From positions 1-64,000 of the forward strand of contig CAZICY010000004.1 of NCBI GenBank assembly GCA_964537955.1: a DNA stretch of 64,000 nucleotides. Direction: 5' to 3'. Under the pieces are notes generated by a model that had not been told where the DNA came from, made no database searches, and saw only the letters and a program-made list of their open reading frames with translations. Positions 8,109 through 17,051 of this stretch are shown in pieces. The DNA comes from Mxb001 sp964537955 (GTDB lineage Bacteria; Actinomycetota; Actinomycetes; S36-B12). Position 1 is the stretch's first letter, and the number at the start of each line of letters is the position of its first letter. A program made the position numbers and the translations under genes.

Positions 8109-10013
8109 CTACGTGGGGGCGCTCGCGGTGCTCAGCGCGTCGACGCGCGCGTCGAGATCGTCCAGCTCCTCGTCGATGCGCTGCCACAGTGACGGATCCG
8201 ACTGCCCTCGCTCCTCGAGCATCTCCTCGGCCAGGATCGAGGAGGCCGAGGAGATGATGTCGGTGAGGACGGCGGCGGCCTGCGCGGGATCGACACGGTC
8301 GCCCGGTCGCTCCCAGATGCCCGGGGTCTCCAGGGATGACGCCGACACGGCTGCCAGGGCGACCGTGCGCTCACTCAGCACGCGCGTGCGCGCGGCCGAT
8401 GTGTCGTCTCCCGCACGCACTAGGGCGGCGTAGTCCCGAAGCGCCGCTGTCGTCGCATGCAGGGCTGCGACCGCCTGTGCACCCGTGCGGCGCGGTCGCA
8501 CCGACGCGACCAGCAGGACCCAGAGTCCGGCCAGCACCGTTGCGATGAGTCGGGCGATGATGTCGTACGTCTCCCCGTCCCCTGTCTCATGCTCGACGAG
8601 CAGGACGAAGCTCGTGACGCCGATCACGGCGAGGGGATAGTTGGCATTGAGGTAGGCGAGCGCAAGCGTCCCCGTCGCTCCCACCATGATGCTCAGGATG
8701 ACGTCTTCGGCGGGCAACTCACGCACGACGAGCAGGACAGCGGCGACGATGATCAGGCCGGCGAGGGTGCCCGCGATGCGCATCGCCACGCGCGACACGG
8801 TGTTGGCAAGGTCCGGCTTGGCGATCCACGCGACGGTGAGCGGCACCCAGTAGGCATGAGAGACGTCGACGATCACGCTTGCGAGAGTGGCGCCCCCGAA
8901 CGCCACCGTGAGCCGGATCGCGTGCTCCATGACCGGGTCCGATCGGTGCAGGTGCGCGCGCAGTCGCGCCCTGATCGAAACCCGCTGCGGTCGCGGCGGG
9001 GAGATGTCAGCACGGCGCCCGACAGGCCACGGCTCGTCGAGCGCCGTCACCGCGGAGGCGATCGCATCGGCGATGTCTCCGGCCAGCACCTCGAGTCGCG
9101 CGTCCGGCGCCCGGCGGGCCGCGTGCTGCAGCGCTTCCATGGCTGCACGAGTGCGCGCACGCCGCCCCTGCCTGCCTAGCGGGCCCAGTGGCGAGGCGAT
9201 CTCATCAGCGATCGCTCCAGCCGTGTGGCTGAGGCGCGCGGTGAGGTCATCGACGTACGCCGGATCGATCGTGCGCTCGGCGATCAGGGCGATGAGGGTC
9301 AGTCGAGTGCGCTCGACGGCCGCGAGCAGATCGCGGACCCACGTGGCCGAGGCGCCCGAGCAGCCCTGGTGCTCAGCGACAGTGCGCGCGGACATCACGG
9401 CGGCGGCGACAGTGGGAGCAGCCAGCTCCAGTCCACGGCGCTTCGAGGCGTCCTGGAGCTCTCGGTAGGCGTGCGCGATGCCTGTGCGCACGGTCCCCAG
9501 TCGGCGCGGCGGAGTCGTGAGGAGGTTGACGAGGATCGTGACGAGGCCGCCGATGACGAAGTAGCCCATGTCGAGCAGGGCGATGCCGACGACCACCTCG
9601 GCGCCGGCATAGAAGGCGAAGAGCACGAGGGCGAGCACGCCGATGAGGCCCCCGCGCGGGCCTAGCGCTCCCGCGTAGCCGCAGGCGAATGCCAGCAGAA
9701 TCGCGATCACGACATGGATCACCCGGAAGTCGCTCACCAGTCCGCCGAGCAGCACCCCGACGCTGACCCAGAGCGTGGCCCAGAGCATCCCGCGCAACCG
9801 CACGGCTCGGGAGTCGGGACTGTCTGCGATCGCGACGAAAAGCAGGCCGATCGACACGGACATGGCGGCGTCCAGGCGCCCGACGGCCAGGCCGATAAGG
9901 AGGGCGATCGCGATGAGGCTGCCCGTCCTCAGGCCCGGGATCCATTGGACCTGCGAGCGCTGGAGCCTCAGGCACGCGCGGAGGGCCTCCTGTGCGACCC
10001 TCCCTTGATCCAT
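8109..10013 (-). CDS. FUSC family inner-membrane protein (YccS/aromatic efflux-like)
   Basis: This 634-residue protein is built of two membrane halves of about six helices each, separated by a long charged cytosolic stretch of about 150 residues. The N-terminal half includes ALLIGLAVGRLDAAMSVSIG and GALGPRGGLIGVLALVLFAF; the second half has AIRLTVAFGGATLASVIVDV followed by YWVPLTVAWIAKPD. These are the marks of the FUSC (fusaric-acid resistance/aromatic acid exporter-like) superfamily. Related proteins export aromatic acids or affect envelope stress; the substrate here is not deducible. It converges on the sedolisin gene with a 14-base gap. Confidence 0.83.
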   Translation of the reverse strand: MDQGRVAQEALRACLRLQRSQVQWIPGLRTGSLIAIALLIGLAVGRLDAAMSVSIGLLFVAIADSPDSRAVRLRGMLWATLWVSVGVLLGGLVSDFRVIHVVIAILLAFACGYAGALGPRGGLIGVLALVLFAFYAGAEVVVGIALLDMGYFVIGGLVTILVNLLTTPPRRLGTVRTGIAHAYRELQDASKRRGLELAAPTVAAAVMSARTVAEHQGCSGASATWVRDLLAAVERTRLTLIALIAERTIDPAYVDDLTARLSHTAGAIADEIASPLGPLGRQGRRARTRAAMEALQHAARRAPDARLEVLAGDIADAIASAVTALDEPWPVGRRADISPPRPQRVSIRARLRAHLHRSDPVMEHAIRLTVAFGGATLASVIVDVSHAYWVPLTVAWIAKPDLANTVSRVAMRIAGTLAGLIIVAAVLLVVRELPAEDVILSIMVGATGTLALAYLNANYPLAVIGVTSFVLLVEHETGDGETYDIIARLIATVLAGLWVLLVASVRPRRTGAQAVAALHATTAALRDYAALVRAGDDTSAARTRVLSERTVALAAVSASSLETPGIWERPGDRVDPAQAAAVLTDIISSASSILAEEMLEERGQSDPSLWQRIDEELDDLDARVDALSTASAPT

Positions 10014-10105
10014 GCCCGGAGTATGCCCGTCGGTGCTAGCGTCCGCCCTAACTCCACCGAACGGTGGCCACGTGTCTCGGGCACGTTCACACGAAGGGGT
10101 CCCCT

Positions 10106-10408
10106 ATGAGCCGCTCCCGTATCGCCACCATTGCGACAGCAGCAGTTGCCGCTGCACTGCTCACTCTCACCGCGTGCGGCGGTGGCGGGGGATCATCGAC
10201 CGACAACTCCGCGCTCGTCGACGAGATCATGGCTGAGATCGGCGACGAAGGCATGCCTGAGGGCGCCAAGGACTGCATCAAGCAGGGCCTCAGCGGCTAC
10301 AGCACCGAGGAGCTCACCGCCCTGCGCGACGGCGAGACCGACGCGGATGTGCCCGTCGAATTGCAGGAGAAGGTCATCGCCATGATGACCAGCTGCGTCA
10401 CGGAGTAG
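10106..10408 (+). CDS. Small lipoprotein
   Basis: Starting at ATG 10106, after GAAGGGG, the 100-residue product has a type II signal peptide with lipobox LTAC and a polyglycine after the Cys. The mature acidic part is about 75 residues with two further Cys (KDCIKQG and TSCVTE) that could form a disulfide. The frame is open from 10064, but the upstream part is not signal-like. It ends just before a hairpin shared with the convergent methyltransferase gene. No family is recognised. Confidence 0.72.
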   Translation: MSRSRIATIATAAVAAALLTLTACGGGGGSSTDNSALVDEIMAEIGDEGMPEGAKDCIKQGLSGYSTEELTALRDGETDADVPVELQEKVIAMMTSCVTE

Positions 10409-10423
10409 TCGCCCCGCACTGCG

Positions 10424-10462
10424 TGAAGGCCCGCTGGATCTAGTCGATCCGGTGGGCCTTCA
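10424..10462. terminator. Bidirectional hairpin between convergent genes
   Basis: Arms 10424-10440 (TGAAGGCCCGCTGGATC) and 10446-10462 pair over 17 bases with two non-Watson-Crick positions around a five-base loop. The loop and first arm contain the stop codon of the methyltransferase gene (10440-10442), so the terminator is built into its 3' end. It also lies 16 bases after the lipoprotein stop. The shape fits a terminator for both convergent transcripts, although neither side has a strong T-run. Confidence 0.6.
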
Positions 10463-11342
10463 GCGTGTAGGTGAGCGGCAGGCGCTCCGGCCGCTCGAGC
10501 AGGCGCCACTCGCCGTCATCGCCCTCGGCCATCTTGCCGGGCAGCGCCTCCCAGGGACAGCTGTCGTGCTCGACCAGCAGGTCCAAGGCCATGCCGGTGT
10601 CGAGCACGGCCATCACGGTCTCGCCGATGCCATGGTTCCACGAGTGCGACACGTCCGCTCGGAAGGTCGTGTCGACGGGCAGGTAGCTGCCGTCATGCTC
10701 GTCGGTGATGGGAGCGGCAACCTCGAAGTAGGGGTAGCCCGCGACGAGCTCATCGTCGATGGACTCGTCCATCGCCCAGAGCATCGGGTGCCCCTCACGG
10801 ATGAAGAGGAACCCGCCGGGGCGCAGCAGGTCATGCACGACCTGGGCCCAGCGGCGCACGTCGGGCAGCCAGCACAGGGCCCCGATCCCGGTGAAGACGA
10901 AGTCGAAGCGCTCACGCCCCAGCGCCTCGACCGCGGCATAGACGTCGGACTGCACGAAGTCGACGGCCGCCCCCGCCGCCTCCGCGAGAGCGCGCGCCTG
11001 TGCGAGTGACTCGCCGGAGAAGTCCAGGCCTGTCATCCGTGCACCGCGACGTGCCAGCGACACCGTGTCGGTGCCGATGTGGCACTGCAGGTGCGCACCT
11101 TCGAGCCCGCTGACCTCGCCGAGGAGCGGGATGTCGAAGCGCACGATGTCGCTGAGGTACGCCGGGTCGTCGTGGAAGTGACGCACTCGATAGCCGTCGG
11201 CACGCGCGTGCGCGGGGGCTCGCTCGTCCCAGGCGGCGAGATTGTCGCGGTAGTAGCGGCCGTCGATGACCCCTGACCCCGTCGTCGCCTTGGCCTTCGT
11301 CCCCTTGGCTCGAGAGCGGGGCGACTTGCCTGTCGTGGCCAT
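10440..11342 (-). CDS. Class I SAM-dependent methyltransferase
   Basis: This 300-residue cytosolic protein begins with a Lys-rich tail (KSPRSRAKGTKAKA) and then a Rossmann methyltransferase fold. Landmarks are HLQCHIGTDTVSLARRGARM (motif I, with Gly-Thr in place of the usual Gly-x-Gly), GLDFSGESLAQARA, FVQSDVYAAVE, FDFVFTGIGALCWLPDVRRW and LLRPGGFLFIREGHP. These cover SAM binding and the post-I/II/III motifs. The acceptor is unknown; close architectures occur in small-molecule methyltransferases. It is monocistronic and convergent with a lipoprotein gene. Confidence 0.85.
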   Translation of the reverse strand: MATTGKSPRSRAKGTKAKATTGSGVIDGRYYRDNLAAWDERAPAHARADGYRVRHFHDDPAYLSDIVRFDIPLLGEVSGLEGAHLQCHIGTDTVSLARRGARMTGLDFSGESLAQARALAEAAGAAVDFVQSDVYAAVEALGRERFDFVFTGIGALCWLPDVRRWAQVVHDLLRPGGFLFIREGHPMLWAMDESIDDELVAGYPYFEVAAPITDEHDGSYLPVDTTFRADVSHSWNHGIGETVMAVLDTGMALDLLVEHDSCPWEALPGKMAEGDDGEWRLLERPERLPLTYTLKAHRID

Positions 11343-11415
11343 GTCGCCACCCTAGGACGCGACCGCGATGGCGTGGCAGGCCAGGCGGCGCTCGGCGCGG
11401 GCATAGGCTCGACAA

Positions 11416-12528
11416 GTGAGCGCTGCCGCCCCTGAGCCCGTCATCGAGGCCGCGCGCCAGGGCGGCTGGAAGTCCTGGCTGCCCAAGATCATCCTCACGG
11501 TCCTCGGCATTGCGCTGGCCTACTTCATCTTCGACTACATGGCCAACAACTTCGGGGGCTTCGAGCAGGGCGTGAAGGCTGCCTTCTCCATGCCTCTCGT
11601 GTGGACCGCTGCTGCCATCGTCGCTGCGATCGTCGCGATCGGCGTCTATCCGCTCACCGCGCCCGCGGCAATCCCCAAGCTCGGCTACGTCCCTGCCTTC
11701 GTCGATCGCCAGGGCGGCTTCGCGATCTCCACCACGATCCCCTTCGGCGGCGGCCCCATCGCCGTCGCCACCCAGTACGCCATTCTCGCTCGCTACGGCG
11801 TGCAGCAGCGCCTCGCGGCCGCAGCAGTCGCGGCGGATGCCATCTGGACCTACCTCATGACCTTCGGCGCGCCCGGGGTCGCGCTCATCCTGCTGTGGGT
11901 CTTCGAGAGGCGGACGCTCACCGGCAGTGAATGCGGTGCGATCCCGTGCGAGACGATCGACGCGATCATCATCATCGCCGGACTCATCTGCCTGATCTCG
12001 ATGCTGGGCATCGCCGTCGTCCTGCGCAGCCGCTCCAACGCGCAGCGCGTGGGGGAGTTCGCCCAGGGCGCGATCGGCGGGATCTTCCGGCTCGTCAAGC
12101 GCACGCCCCCCAACGTGGTCGAGAGCGTGGTGGGATTCAACGACACCGCGTCCGAGATGGTCGGGACCCGCTGGGTGCCCATCACGATCACCAATATCCT
12201 CGCCCAGCTCACGCCGATGTTCGTCGTGCTCGCAGCACTGCGTGGCGTTGGGGCCGAGCAGGTCACGGTGCTCGAGGTGTTCGCCGCCTTTTCCGTGGCC
12301 CTGCTGCTCACCACCGTGCCGCTCGCGCCCGGGGGCGCGGGCACCGTCGACGCGGCCCTCATCGGCATGCTCGTCGCGTTCGGGGCGACCTTCGAGCAGG
12401 CCGTCGCTGCCGACGTGATCTGGCGGGCGTTCTGCTTCCTGCCCCAGATGGTGCTCGGCTGGATAGCCGTGGGCTACTTCGCGCTCCGCCAGCGCCTCGC
12501 ACGACGCAAGGCGGCTGCGGCGAGCTAG
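11416..12528 (+). CDS. YbhN/LPG-synthase-TM family (flippase-like) membrane protein
   Basis: The 370-residue protein has about eight hydrophobic helices and the hallmark PLAPGGAGTVDAALIGML late in the sequence, with AISTTIPFGGGPIAVATQ in the first half. Both are typical of the UPF0104/YbhN family, related to the membrane part of lysylphosphatidylglycerol synthase. There is no soluble aminoacyl-transferase domain, so lysyl-lipid synthesis is unlikely. Members are proposed to move or handle lipid-linked substrates. GTG 11416 is chosen. The gene overlaps the convergent small membrane protein gene by four bases. Confidence 0.82.
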   Translation: MSAAAPEPVIEAARQGGWKSWLPKIILTVLGIALAYFIFDYMANNFGGFEQGVKAAFSMPLVWTAAAIVAAIVAIGVYPLTAPAAIPKLGYVPAFVDRQGGFAISTTIPFGGGPIAVATQYAILARYGVQQRLAAAAVAADAIWTYLMTFGAPGVALILLWVFERRTLTGSECGAIPCETIDAIIIIAGLICLISMLGIAVVLRSRSNAQRVGEFAQGAIGGIFRLVKRTPPNVVESVVGFNDTASEMVGTRWVPITITNILAQLTPMFVVLAALRGVGAEQVTVLEVFAAFSVALLLTTVPLAPGGAGTVDAALIGMLVAFGATFEQAVAADVIWRAFCFLPQMVLGWIAVGYFALRQRLARRKAAAAS

Positions 12529-12743
12529 TGGGCGTCGCCCGCGTGGGCCATTTCCCTGTCGAGCCCTCGGCCGTACATCAGCAGCGAGACGACGGTCCAG
12601 ATCGCGTAGGCGATCAGGAGCGGGATGTAGGTCACGTAGTTCTGCGCGAGGAAGCTGAAGATGAGATACACCAGGGCGACGAGGACCCAGCCGGTGATGA
12701 TGGCCGACACCAGATGCGACTTGGCGACCTCATGCGTGCCCAT
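12525..12743 (-). CDS. Small two-helix membrane protein
   Basis: This 72-residue protein has two hydrophobic segments (about residues 10-32 and 37-59, AIITGWVLVALVYLIFSFLA and IPLLIAYAIWTVVSLLMY) and a short charged tail rich in His and Asp. GAGGAAGGAGTCGCC stands upstream of ATG 12743, giving a good ribosome site. The family is not known to me. Convergent overlap with the flippase-like gene means their 3' ends must share a termination zone. Confidence 0.7.
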   Translation of the reverse strand: MGTHEVAKSHLVSAIITGWVLVALVYLIFSFLAQNYVTYIPLLIAYAIWTVVSLLMYGRGLDREMAHAGDAH

Positions 12744-12820
12744 GGCGACTCCTTCCTCGACGACCCCTTCACCCTAGTGGGGGGGCCTGCGAGCGGGGTG
12801 GCACCCCGGGGAATGACAGC

Positions 12821-12868
12821 ACGGGGCGGCCCGCCCGGGTCAGGACGGGGCGGCCCGCCCGGATCAGG
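12821..12868. repeat. Two tandem 24-bp GC-rich palindromic units
   Basis: ACGGGGCGGCCCGCCCGG followed by GTCAGG is repeated immediately with one change (GG to GA). Each unit contains a GGGCGG/CCCGCCC self-complementary core. It lies between the start of the small membrane protein gene and the lipoprotein gene at 12932. Function unknown; a regulator site or slippage product are both possible. Confidence 0.6.
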
Positions 12869-12931
12869 GTCATCCGAACGGGGGATGCGCTCACCGCGCG
12901 ACCCACCCCGCCGCGCCTCTACCTTCGGGGG

Positions 12932-13408
12932 ATGCGCTCACTCGCCGCCCTGGCCCTCGCGGGCACCGTCCTGCTCGTCACGGCGTGCTCAGCGGGCACG
13001 TCGGCGTCCGCCGACGATCCCTCCGGCTTGCCTGCGGCCAGCAGCACCGCCGCGGCAGCACCCGAGTCGGCAGCACCCGAGTCAGCGGCACCCGAGTCGG
13101 CAGCACCGGAGTCGGCAGCGCCGGCGGCGCCACAGAAGCCCAGTGCCGCGGACATGGAGACCGATCGGCTCGCCGATGCGGTCCTGGAGCAGCTCAAGAT
13201 CGAGTGGCCCGACACCCTGAGCGATCAGCTCATCACGATCGCGCTGAGCCCGCTCATGCGCCAACTCGCCTCGACCGCGGACGTCACCACCCGCGTCGCC
13301 TCGAAGGGCCCCAAGGTGACCCTCACTCTCTCCGGTGAGGACAGCACGTGCGTCATCACCGTCACCGACGCGCCGCGCGCGCGAGGCGTGGTCTGCAAGG
13401 CAGCCTGA
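12932..13408 (+). CDS. Lipoprotein with Ser-Ala-Ala-Pro-Glu repeats
   Basis: The 158-residue protein has a lipobox VTAC at the end of a short signal peptide. Next comes a tether of four or five repeats of SAAPE, then a globular C-terminal part of about 110 residues (from METDRLADAVLEQL) with a Cys pair near the end (DSTCVITV and GVVCKAA). The tether probably lets the domain reach away from the membrane. The repeat DNA (CCGAGTCGGCAGCA units) looks prone to expansion. The start codon lies inside a 16-bp direct repeat whose other copy is at 12879. No enzymatic motif is seen. Confidence 0.75.
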   Translation: MRSLAALALAGTVLLVTACSAGTSASADDPSGLPAASSTAAAAPESAAPESAAPESAAPESAAPAAPQKPSAADMETDRLADAVLEQLKIEWPDTLSDQLITIALSPLMRQLASTADVTTRVASKGPKVTLTLSGEDSTCVITVTDAPRARGVVCKAA

Positions 13409-13411
13409 CGC

Positions 13412-13990
13412 TCACTCCTGCACGCTGTAGCGGTGCAGCAGCACCGCCCGGACCGCTTCATCGAGCCGCGCTCCGGTGAGGGGCGGCCCGCCGTCGAGCA
13501 CCTCGCCCATGAGCAGCAGGGACACGATCTCGCCGGTCTCACCGTGCTCGGGCGGCGCGTAGCCGGGGACATCGAGCAGCGCGAGACCGCATCTTTCGTA
13601 GAAGGCAATGCGCCGGCGATCGTCCTGCGCGTGTGCGCCCATGGGCTTCTCGACATCGAGCAGGAGTACGCCGATGCCATCGGCGCGCAGGGCCTCGCGC
13701 AGGTGCGCGACCAGCTGGCTGCCGAGGCCGCCGTCACGGCGGGATGGGTCTACGGCGAGGTAGCGGACGAACGCCATCGCTGTCTCGCCCAATCGCCGGA
13801 TGAGCACGATGCCCACGACTGTCGCGTCTCCTCGGGTGAGCACCATGAAGCGCTCGTCGGGGCGGTGCGCGACGAGAGCAGTCCAGGGTGCGCGCAGGCT
13901 CGGCGGGAACGACGCCTCGTAGATCGTGCGCGCGACTGCATCGTCGGGAGCGGAGTAGTCGCGCAGGATCGTGTCGGTCACGGCAGCCAT
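13412..13990 (-). CDS. GNAT family N-acetyltransferase
   Basis: This 192-residue protein shows the GNAT fold. VVGIVLIRR and MAFVRYLAVDPSRRDGGLGS provide strand 4 and the pyrophosphate-binding loop (Arg-Arg-Asp-Gly-Gly-Leu-Gly-Ser in place of Q/RxxGxG/A), and RRIAFYERCGLALL gives the C-terminal acetyl-CoA motif. The acetyl acceptor is unknown. It is the last gene of an operon with an acyl-CoA ligase and a secreted hydrolase; its start overlaps the ligase stop by 13 bases, which indicates coupling. It converges on the SAAPE lipoprotein gene. Confidence 0.85.
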   Translation of the reverse strand: MAAVTDTILRDYSAPDDAVARTIYEASFPPSLRAPWTALVAHRPDERFMVLTRGDATVVGIVLIRRLGETAMAFVRYLAVDPSRRDGGLGSQLVAHLREALRADGIGVLLLDVEKPMGAHAQDDRRRIAFYERCGLALLDVPGYAPPEHGETGEIVSLLLMGEVLDGGPPLTGARLDEAVRAVLLHRYSVQE

Positions 13991-15513
13991 GCTCCCGCCT
14001 CGGCGTCCCAGGTGCGCCCGGCGACGAGCTCGGGCTTGGCGACGCGCTCCGAGGGAGTGCGCGGCAGGTCGGCGCGGGCCTCCCAGTAGCGGGGCACCTT
14101 GAAGCGCGCGATGCGCTCGGTGCAGAAGGGGCCCAACTCTGCGGCTGCCTGCTCGGCATCGCGGTCGTCGGTGAGCACGAGGTAGGCCTTGACCTCCTCC
14201 CCGCGGATCTCGTCGGGCACTCCCACGACCGCAGCCATGCGCACGGCCGGGTGCGAGAGCAGCGTGTCCTCGACTTCGCGGGCGGCGATGTTCTCGCCGG
14301 CGCGGCGCACGACCTCCTTGAGCCGGCCGACCAGGGTGATCACCCCGGCCTCGTCGCGGCGGGCGAGATCCCCGGTGTGCAGCCAGCCGCCGCGAAACAC
14401 CTCAGCCGTCGCCTCGGGCTCGTCGTCGTAGCCCGACATCATCCCCGGCCCGCGCAGGACGAGCTCGCCGATCGCGTCCGCGGGCAGGTCGGCGCCGTCG
14501 GTGTCGACAATGCGCGCCTCGCGGCCGGGCTTGGCCACTCCGATCGCACCCGAGCCGACGAGGGAGTCGTGCTCGAGGTCGGTGACGTGGATGTCACCGC
14601 CGGTCTCGGTCATGCCGAACACTTCGAACCACGGTGTGCCCCAGCGTTCCTCGAGTTCCGCGTGGCGCGCAGGCGGGATCGCCGAGCACTGGATGACGCG
14701 CACGCGATGATCTCGATCGCGCGGGTCCGGGGCCGTGGTGAGCATGAGCACCGGCATGGACGCCAGGCAGTAGAAGTAGGTGACGCCGTGCTCGCGCACG
14801 CGGTCCCAGAAGCTCGACGGGTGGAATCCGTCGAGCACGACGAGCGAGGCTCCGCTCACCAGCGATGCAGCGAGGTTCCACTGCGGGTCCATGTAGGACA
14901 TCGCCTGCGCCGTGAGCATCCGATCGTCGGGCGTGAGGCGCGGGAATCCGTCGACGAGGCTGGTAGCCAGATGCAGCCAGTAGCGGTGGGAGAGAAGGCA
15001 TCCCTTCGGGTGACCCGTGGTGCCCGAAGTGAACTGCACGTTGACGACGTCATCCGGGTCGTGCACATCGGGCAGGGGCGCGTCGTCATCGGCATCCTCG
15101 GCGAAGGCGGCCACGTCGATGACGGGGACGTCCACGGGTGCGATGCCCGCGACGAGCTCCGGTGTCGTGACCAGCACGATCGCGCGCGACTTGGCGAGGA
15201 TCCAGCCGGCATCGTCTCGGCGCAGCCTGGTGTTGAGCGGCACGCAGGCCGCTCCGAGGCGCGCGAGCGCGAGCCAGGTGAGCGCAGCCTCAGGCCTATT
15301 GCGCAGGAGCACGGCCACGCGGTCGCCCGCTCGCACCCCGCGCGCCCGAAGGTGGCGTGCGATCCGGTCGGTCCCCTCGGCGACCTGCGCGAAGGTGAGG
15401 CGCGCAGACTCCTCCGGCCCATCGCGCAGGTCGAAGACCCAGGCCGTTGCGTCAGGCCACAGATCAGCAGCACGGCGCACGGCCTCGGGCAGGGTGTGCG
15501 GGGCATCGTGCAC
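13978..15513 (-). CDS. AMP-forming acyl-CoA synthetase (CaiC-like)
   Basis: This 511-residue member of the ANL superfamily has VQFTSGTTGHPKGCLLSH (P-loop-like A3), FEVFGMTETGG (A5), LHTGDLARRDE (A7) and GRLKEVVRRAGENIAAREVE (A8). Such enzymes activate a carboxylate to acyl-AMP and then acyl-CoA; spacing resembles crotonobetaine/carnitine-CoA ligases and actinobacterial acyl-CoA ligases. The A10 motif reads PRTPSERVAK, so the usual Gly-Lys is Glu-Arg and the Lys that contacts the adenylate is replaced or displaced to the final Lys. GTG 15513 lies one base after the hydrolase stop, so translation is coupled. Confidence 0.88.
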   Translation of the reverse strand: MHDAPHTLPEAVRRAADLWPDATAWVFDLRDGPEESARLTFAQVAEGTDRIARHLRARGVRAGDRVAVLLRNRPEAALTWLALARLGAACVPLNTRLRRDDAGWILAKSRAIVLVTTPELVAGIAPVDVPVIDVAAFAEDADDDAPLPDVHDPDDVVNVQFTSGTTGHPKGCLLSHRYWLHLATSLVDGFPRLTPDDRMLTAQAMSYMDPQWNLAASLVSGASLVVLDGFHPSSFWDRVREHGVTYFYCLASMPVLMLTTAPDPRDRDHRVRVIQCSAIPPARHAELEERWGTPWFEVFGMTETGGDIHVTDLEHDSLVGSGAIGVAKPGREARIVDTDGADLPADAIGELVLRGPGMMSGYDDEPEATAEVFRGGWLHTGDLARRDEAGVITLVGRLKEVVRRAGENIAAREVEDTLLSHPAVRMAAVVGVPDEIRGEEVKAYLVLTDDRDAEQAAAELGPFCTERIARFKVPRYWEARADLPRTPSERVAKPELVAGRTWDAEAGAWLP

Positions 15514-15514
15514 G

Positions 15515-17029
15515 TCAGTACCTCAGCGGACAGACGACATCGCGCCGCGGGATCTTGAGGTTGACGAGGTAGCGGGTGATGGGGCGATCGACGCAGGAGG
15601 TGGTGCGGCCGTAGACGATGTGGTGCGTCCCGCCGTACTGCACCGTCCGCGCGCCTGCGAAGGCGCGCGACATCTCCACGGCGGCTGTCCAGGGCGTGCG
15701 GTTGTCGGCGAAAGCATTGGCGATCAGCGGCGCTGTCGTGAGCGTGATCGGCGCGAGGATCTGCGGAATCGGCCGGCCGAAGCGGGGGAGTCCGGCGCAC
15801 TGCGCGCCCTCGCGGAGCACTGCCTGGCCGACGTGCACCCCGCCCGCTGCGGCTCCCTCGCGTGCGATTTCCGCGAGCCTGGCGGCCGTGGGCCGGTCGG
15901 GCATGTCTGAGCAGTTGACGTAGGTCCACTGCGGGCCGAACCACCCCTTGGACACAGGCCCATCGGAGGGCGTGAGCATGCGGGCTGCGGCGTCGACGGA
16001 CTGCTGACGCTCGCGCGCGTCACGCGCGCGCAGGCCCGCGTCGACGCGATCGAGCAGGGCTGCGACGGAGCTCCACGTGGACTGGTAGGAAGCCCAGCTG
16101 ATGATGTCCTTGCCCACGGTCCAGCGCGTGATGCGGCTGCCGTCGCTGGAGCGCAGGGTGCGCGTCTGCAGGGACGACATGACCCGGTCGTACTTTGCGC
16201 GGTACGCCGGTCCGAGCGCGCTGAGCATCGTGTCGATAGCCAGGGGGTCGTCCCAGGTGTGCTCCCGGGCCCACAACTCGATCGTGGACAGCGGCGAGAT
16301 GACACCGTCCAGCAGGAGGGCGCGCACGCGATCGGGGAAGTACTGGGCGTAGGCGCGACCGACCGTGGACCCGTAGCTCATGCCCCAGAAGGTGAGGTTC
16401 TCCTCGCCGAGTGCAGCGCGCAGCGCGTCCAGGTCGCGCACGAGCTGCCATGTGCCGACGTACGGCGCATGCCGACGGTTGGCGTCGAAGCAGCCCGCCG
16501 CGGCCTCGCCGTTGACACGCAGGTACTTATCGGCCCAGGCATCCCAGTCGACCGGGCCGGTCTTGGGGGGAGCGATGTCCTTGACGCTGCACCCGGAGAT
16601 GCTCGGCTCCGAGCCGCCCACACCGCGCGGATCCCAGGCCACGATGTCGAATCGGTCCCGCACCCGCTGGGGGAGCATGCCCTGCACCCACGTGATGTTC
16701 GAGACCGCTGCCGACCCGGGGCCGCCCGGGTTGAAGGTGAGGACGCCGATGCGCTCCGACGGCTTCTCCGCGGGGATTCGCGCCACCGAGATGCGGTAGG
16801 TGCCGTCCACTCGCCGGTCGCCCCAGTCGCGCGGCACGGTGAGAGTGGCGCAGCGCGCCTTGCTGGGCATGGAGGATCCGCAGGCGCGCCAGTCGAGCGA
16901 GGCGCGGGGTGCGGGCTCGGAGCGAACCGGTGGTGAGTCGGGCAAGCCTGGGGCAGCAGTCGCCGGCGCCGTGCCGATGAACGGCACGCACACGGCCAGG
17001 CTGGCGAAGACGATCCCGGCCCTGCGCAC
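15515..17029 (-). CDS. Secreted alpha/beta hydrolase, TAP-like (S33) peptidase family
   Basis: The 504-residue product begins at GTG 17029 with a signal peptide (VFASLAVCVPFIG, then ATAAP). Family marks are TFNPGGPGSA (oxyanion), FDIVAWDPRGVGGS, nucleophile elbow GMSYGSTVG and a C-terminal TAP-like module containing ADNRTPW (acid) and YGGTHHIVYGR (His). Cys pairs in CGSSMPSKARC and SGCSVKD suggest extracellular disulfides. Relatives are tripeptidyl or prolyl aminopeptidases and esterases of Actinobacteria. It heads the operon hydrolase-ligase-GNAT. A longer open frame upstream (to 17359) overlaps the zinc-ribbon gene and is not used. Confidence 0.88.
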   Translation of the reverse strand: MRRAGIVFASLAVCVPFIGTAPATAAPGLPDSPPVRSEPAPRASLDWRACGSSMPSKARCATLTVPRDWGDRRVDGTYRISVARIPAEKPSERIGVLTFNPGGPGSAAVSNITWVQGMLPQRVRDRFDIVAWDPRGVGGSEPSISGCSVKDIAPPKTGPVDWDAWADKYLRVNGEAAAGCFDANRRHAPYVGTWQLVRDLDALRAALGEENLTFWGMSYGSTVGRAYAQYFPDRVRALLLDGVISPLSTIELWAREHTWDDPLAIDTMLSALGPAYRAKYDRVMSSLQTRTLRSSDGSRITRWTVGKDIISWASYQSTWSSVAALLDRVDAGLRARDARERQQSVDAAARMLTPSDGPVSKGWFGPQWTYVNCSDMPDRPTAARLAEIAREGAAAGGVHVGQAVLREGAQCAGLPRFGRPIPQILAPITLTTAPLIANAFADNRTPWTAAVEMSRAFAGARTVQYGGTHHIVYGRTTSCVDRPITRYLVNLKIPRRDVVCPLRY

Positions 17030-17051
17030 ACCGTCATGGTAGGCGCTGCGT

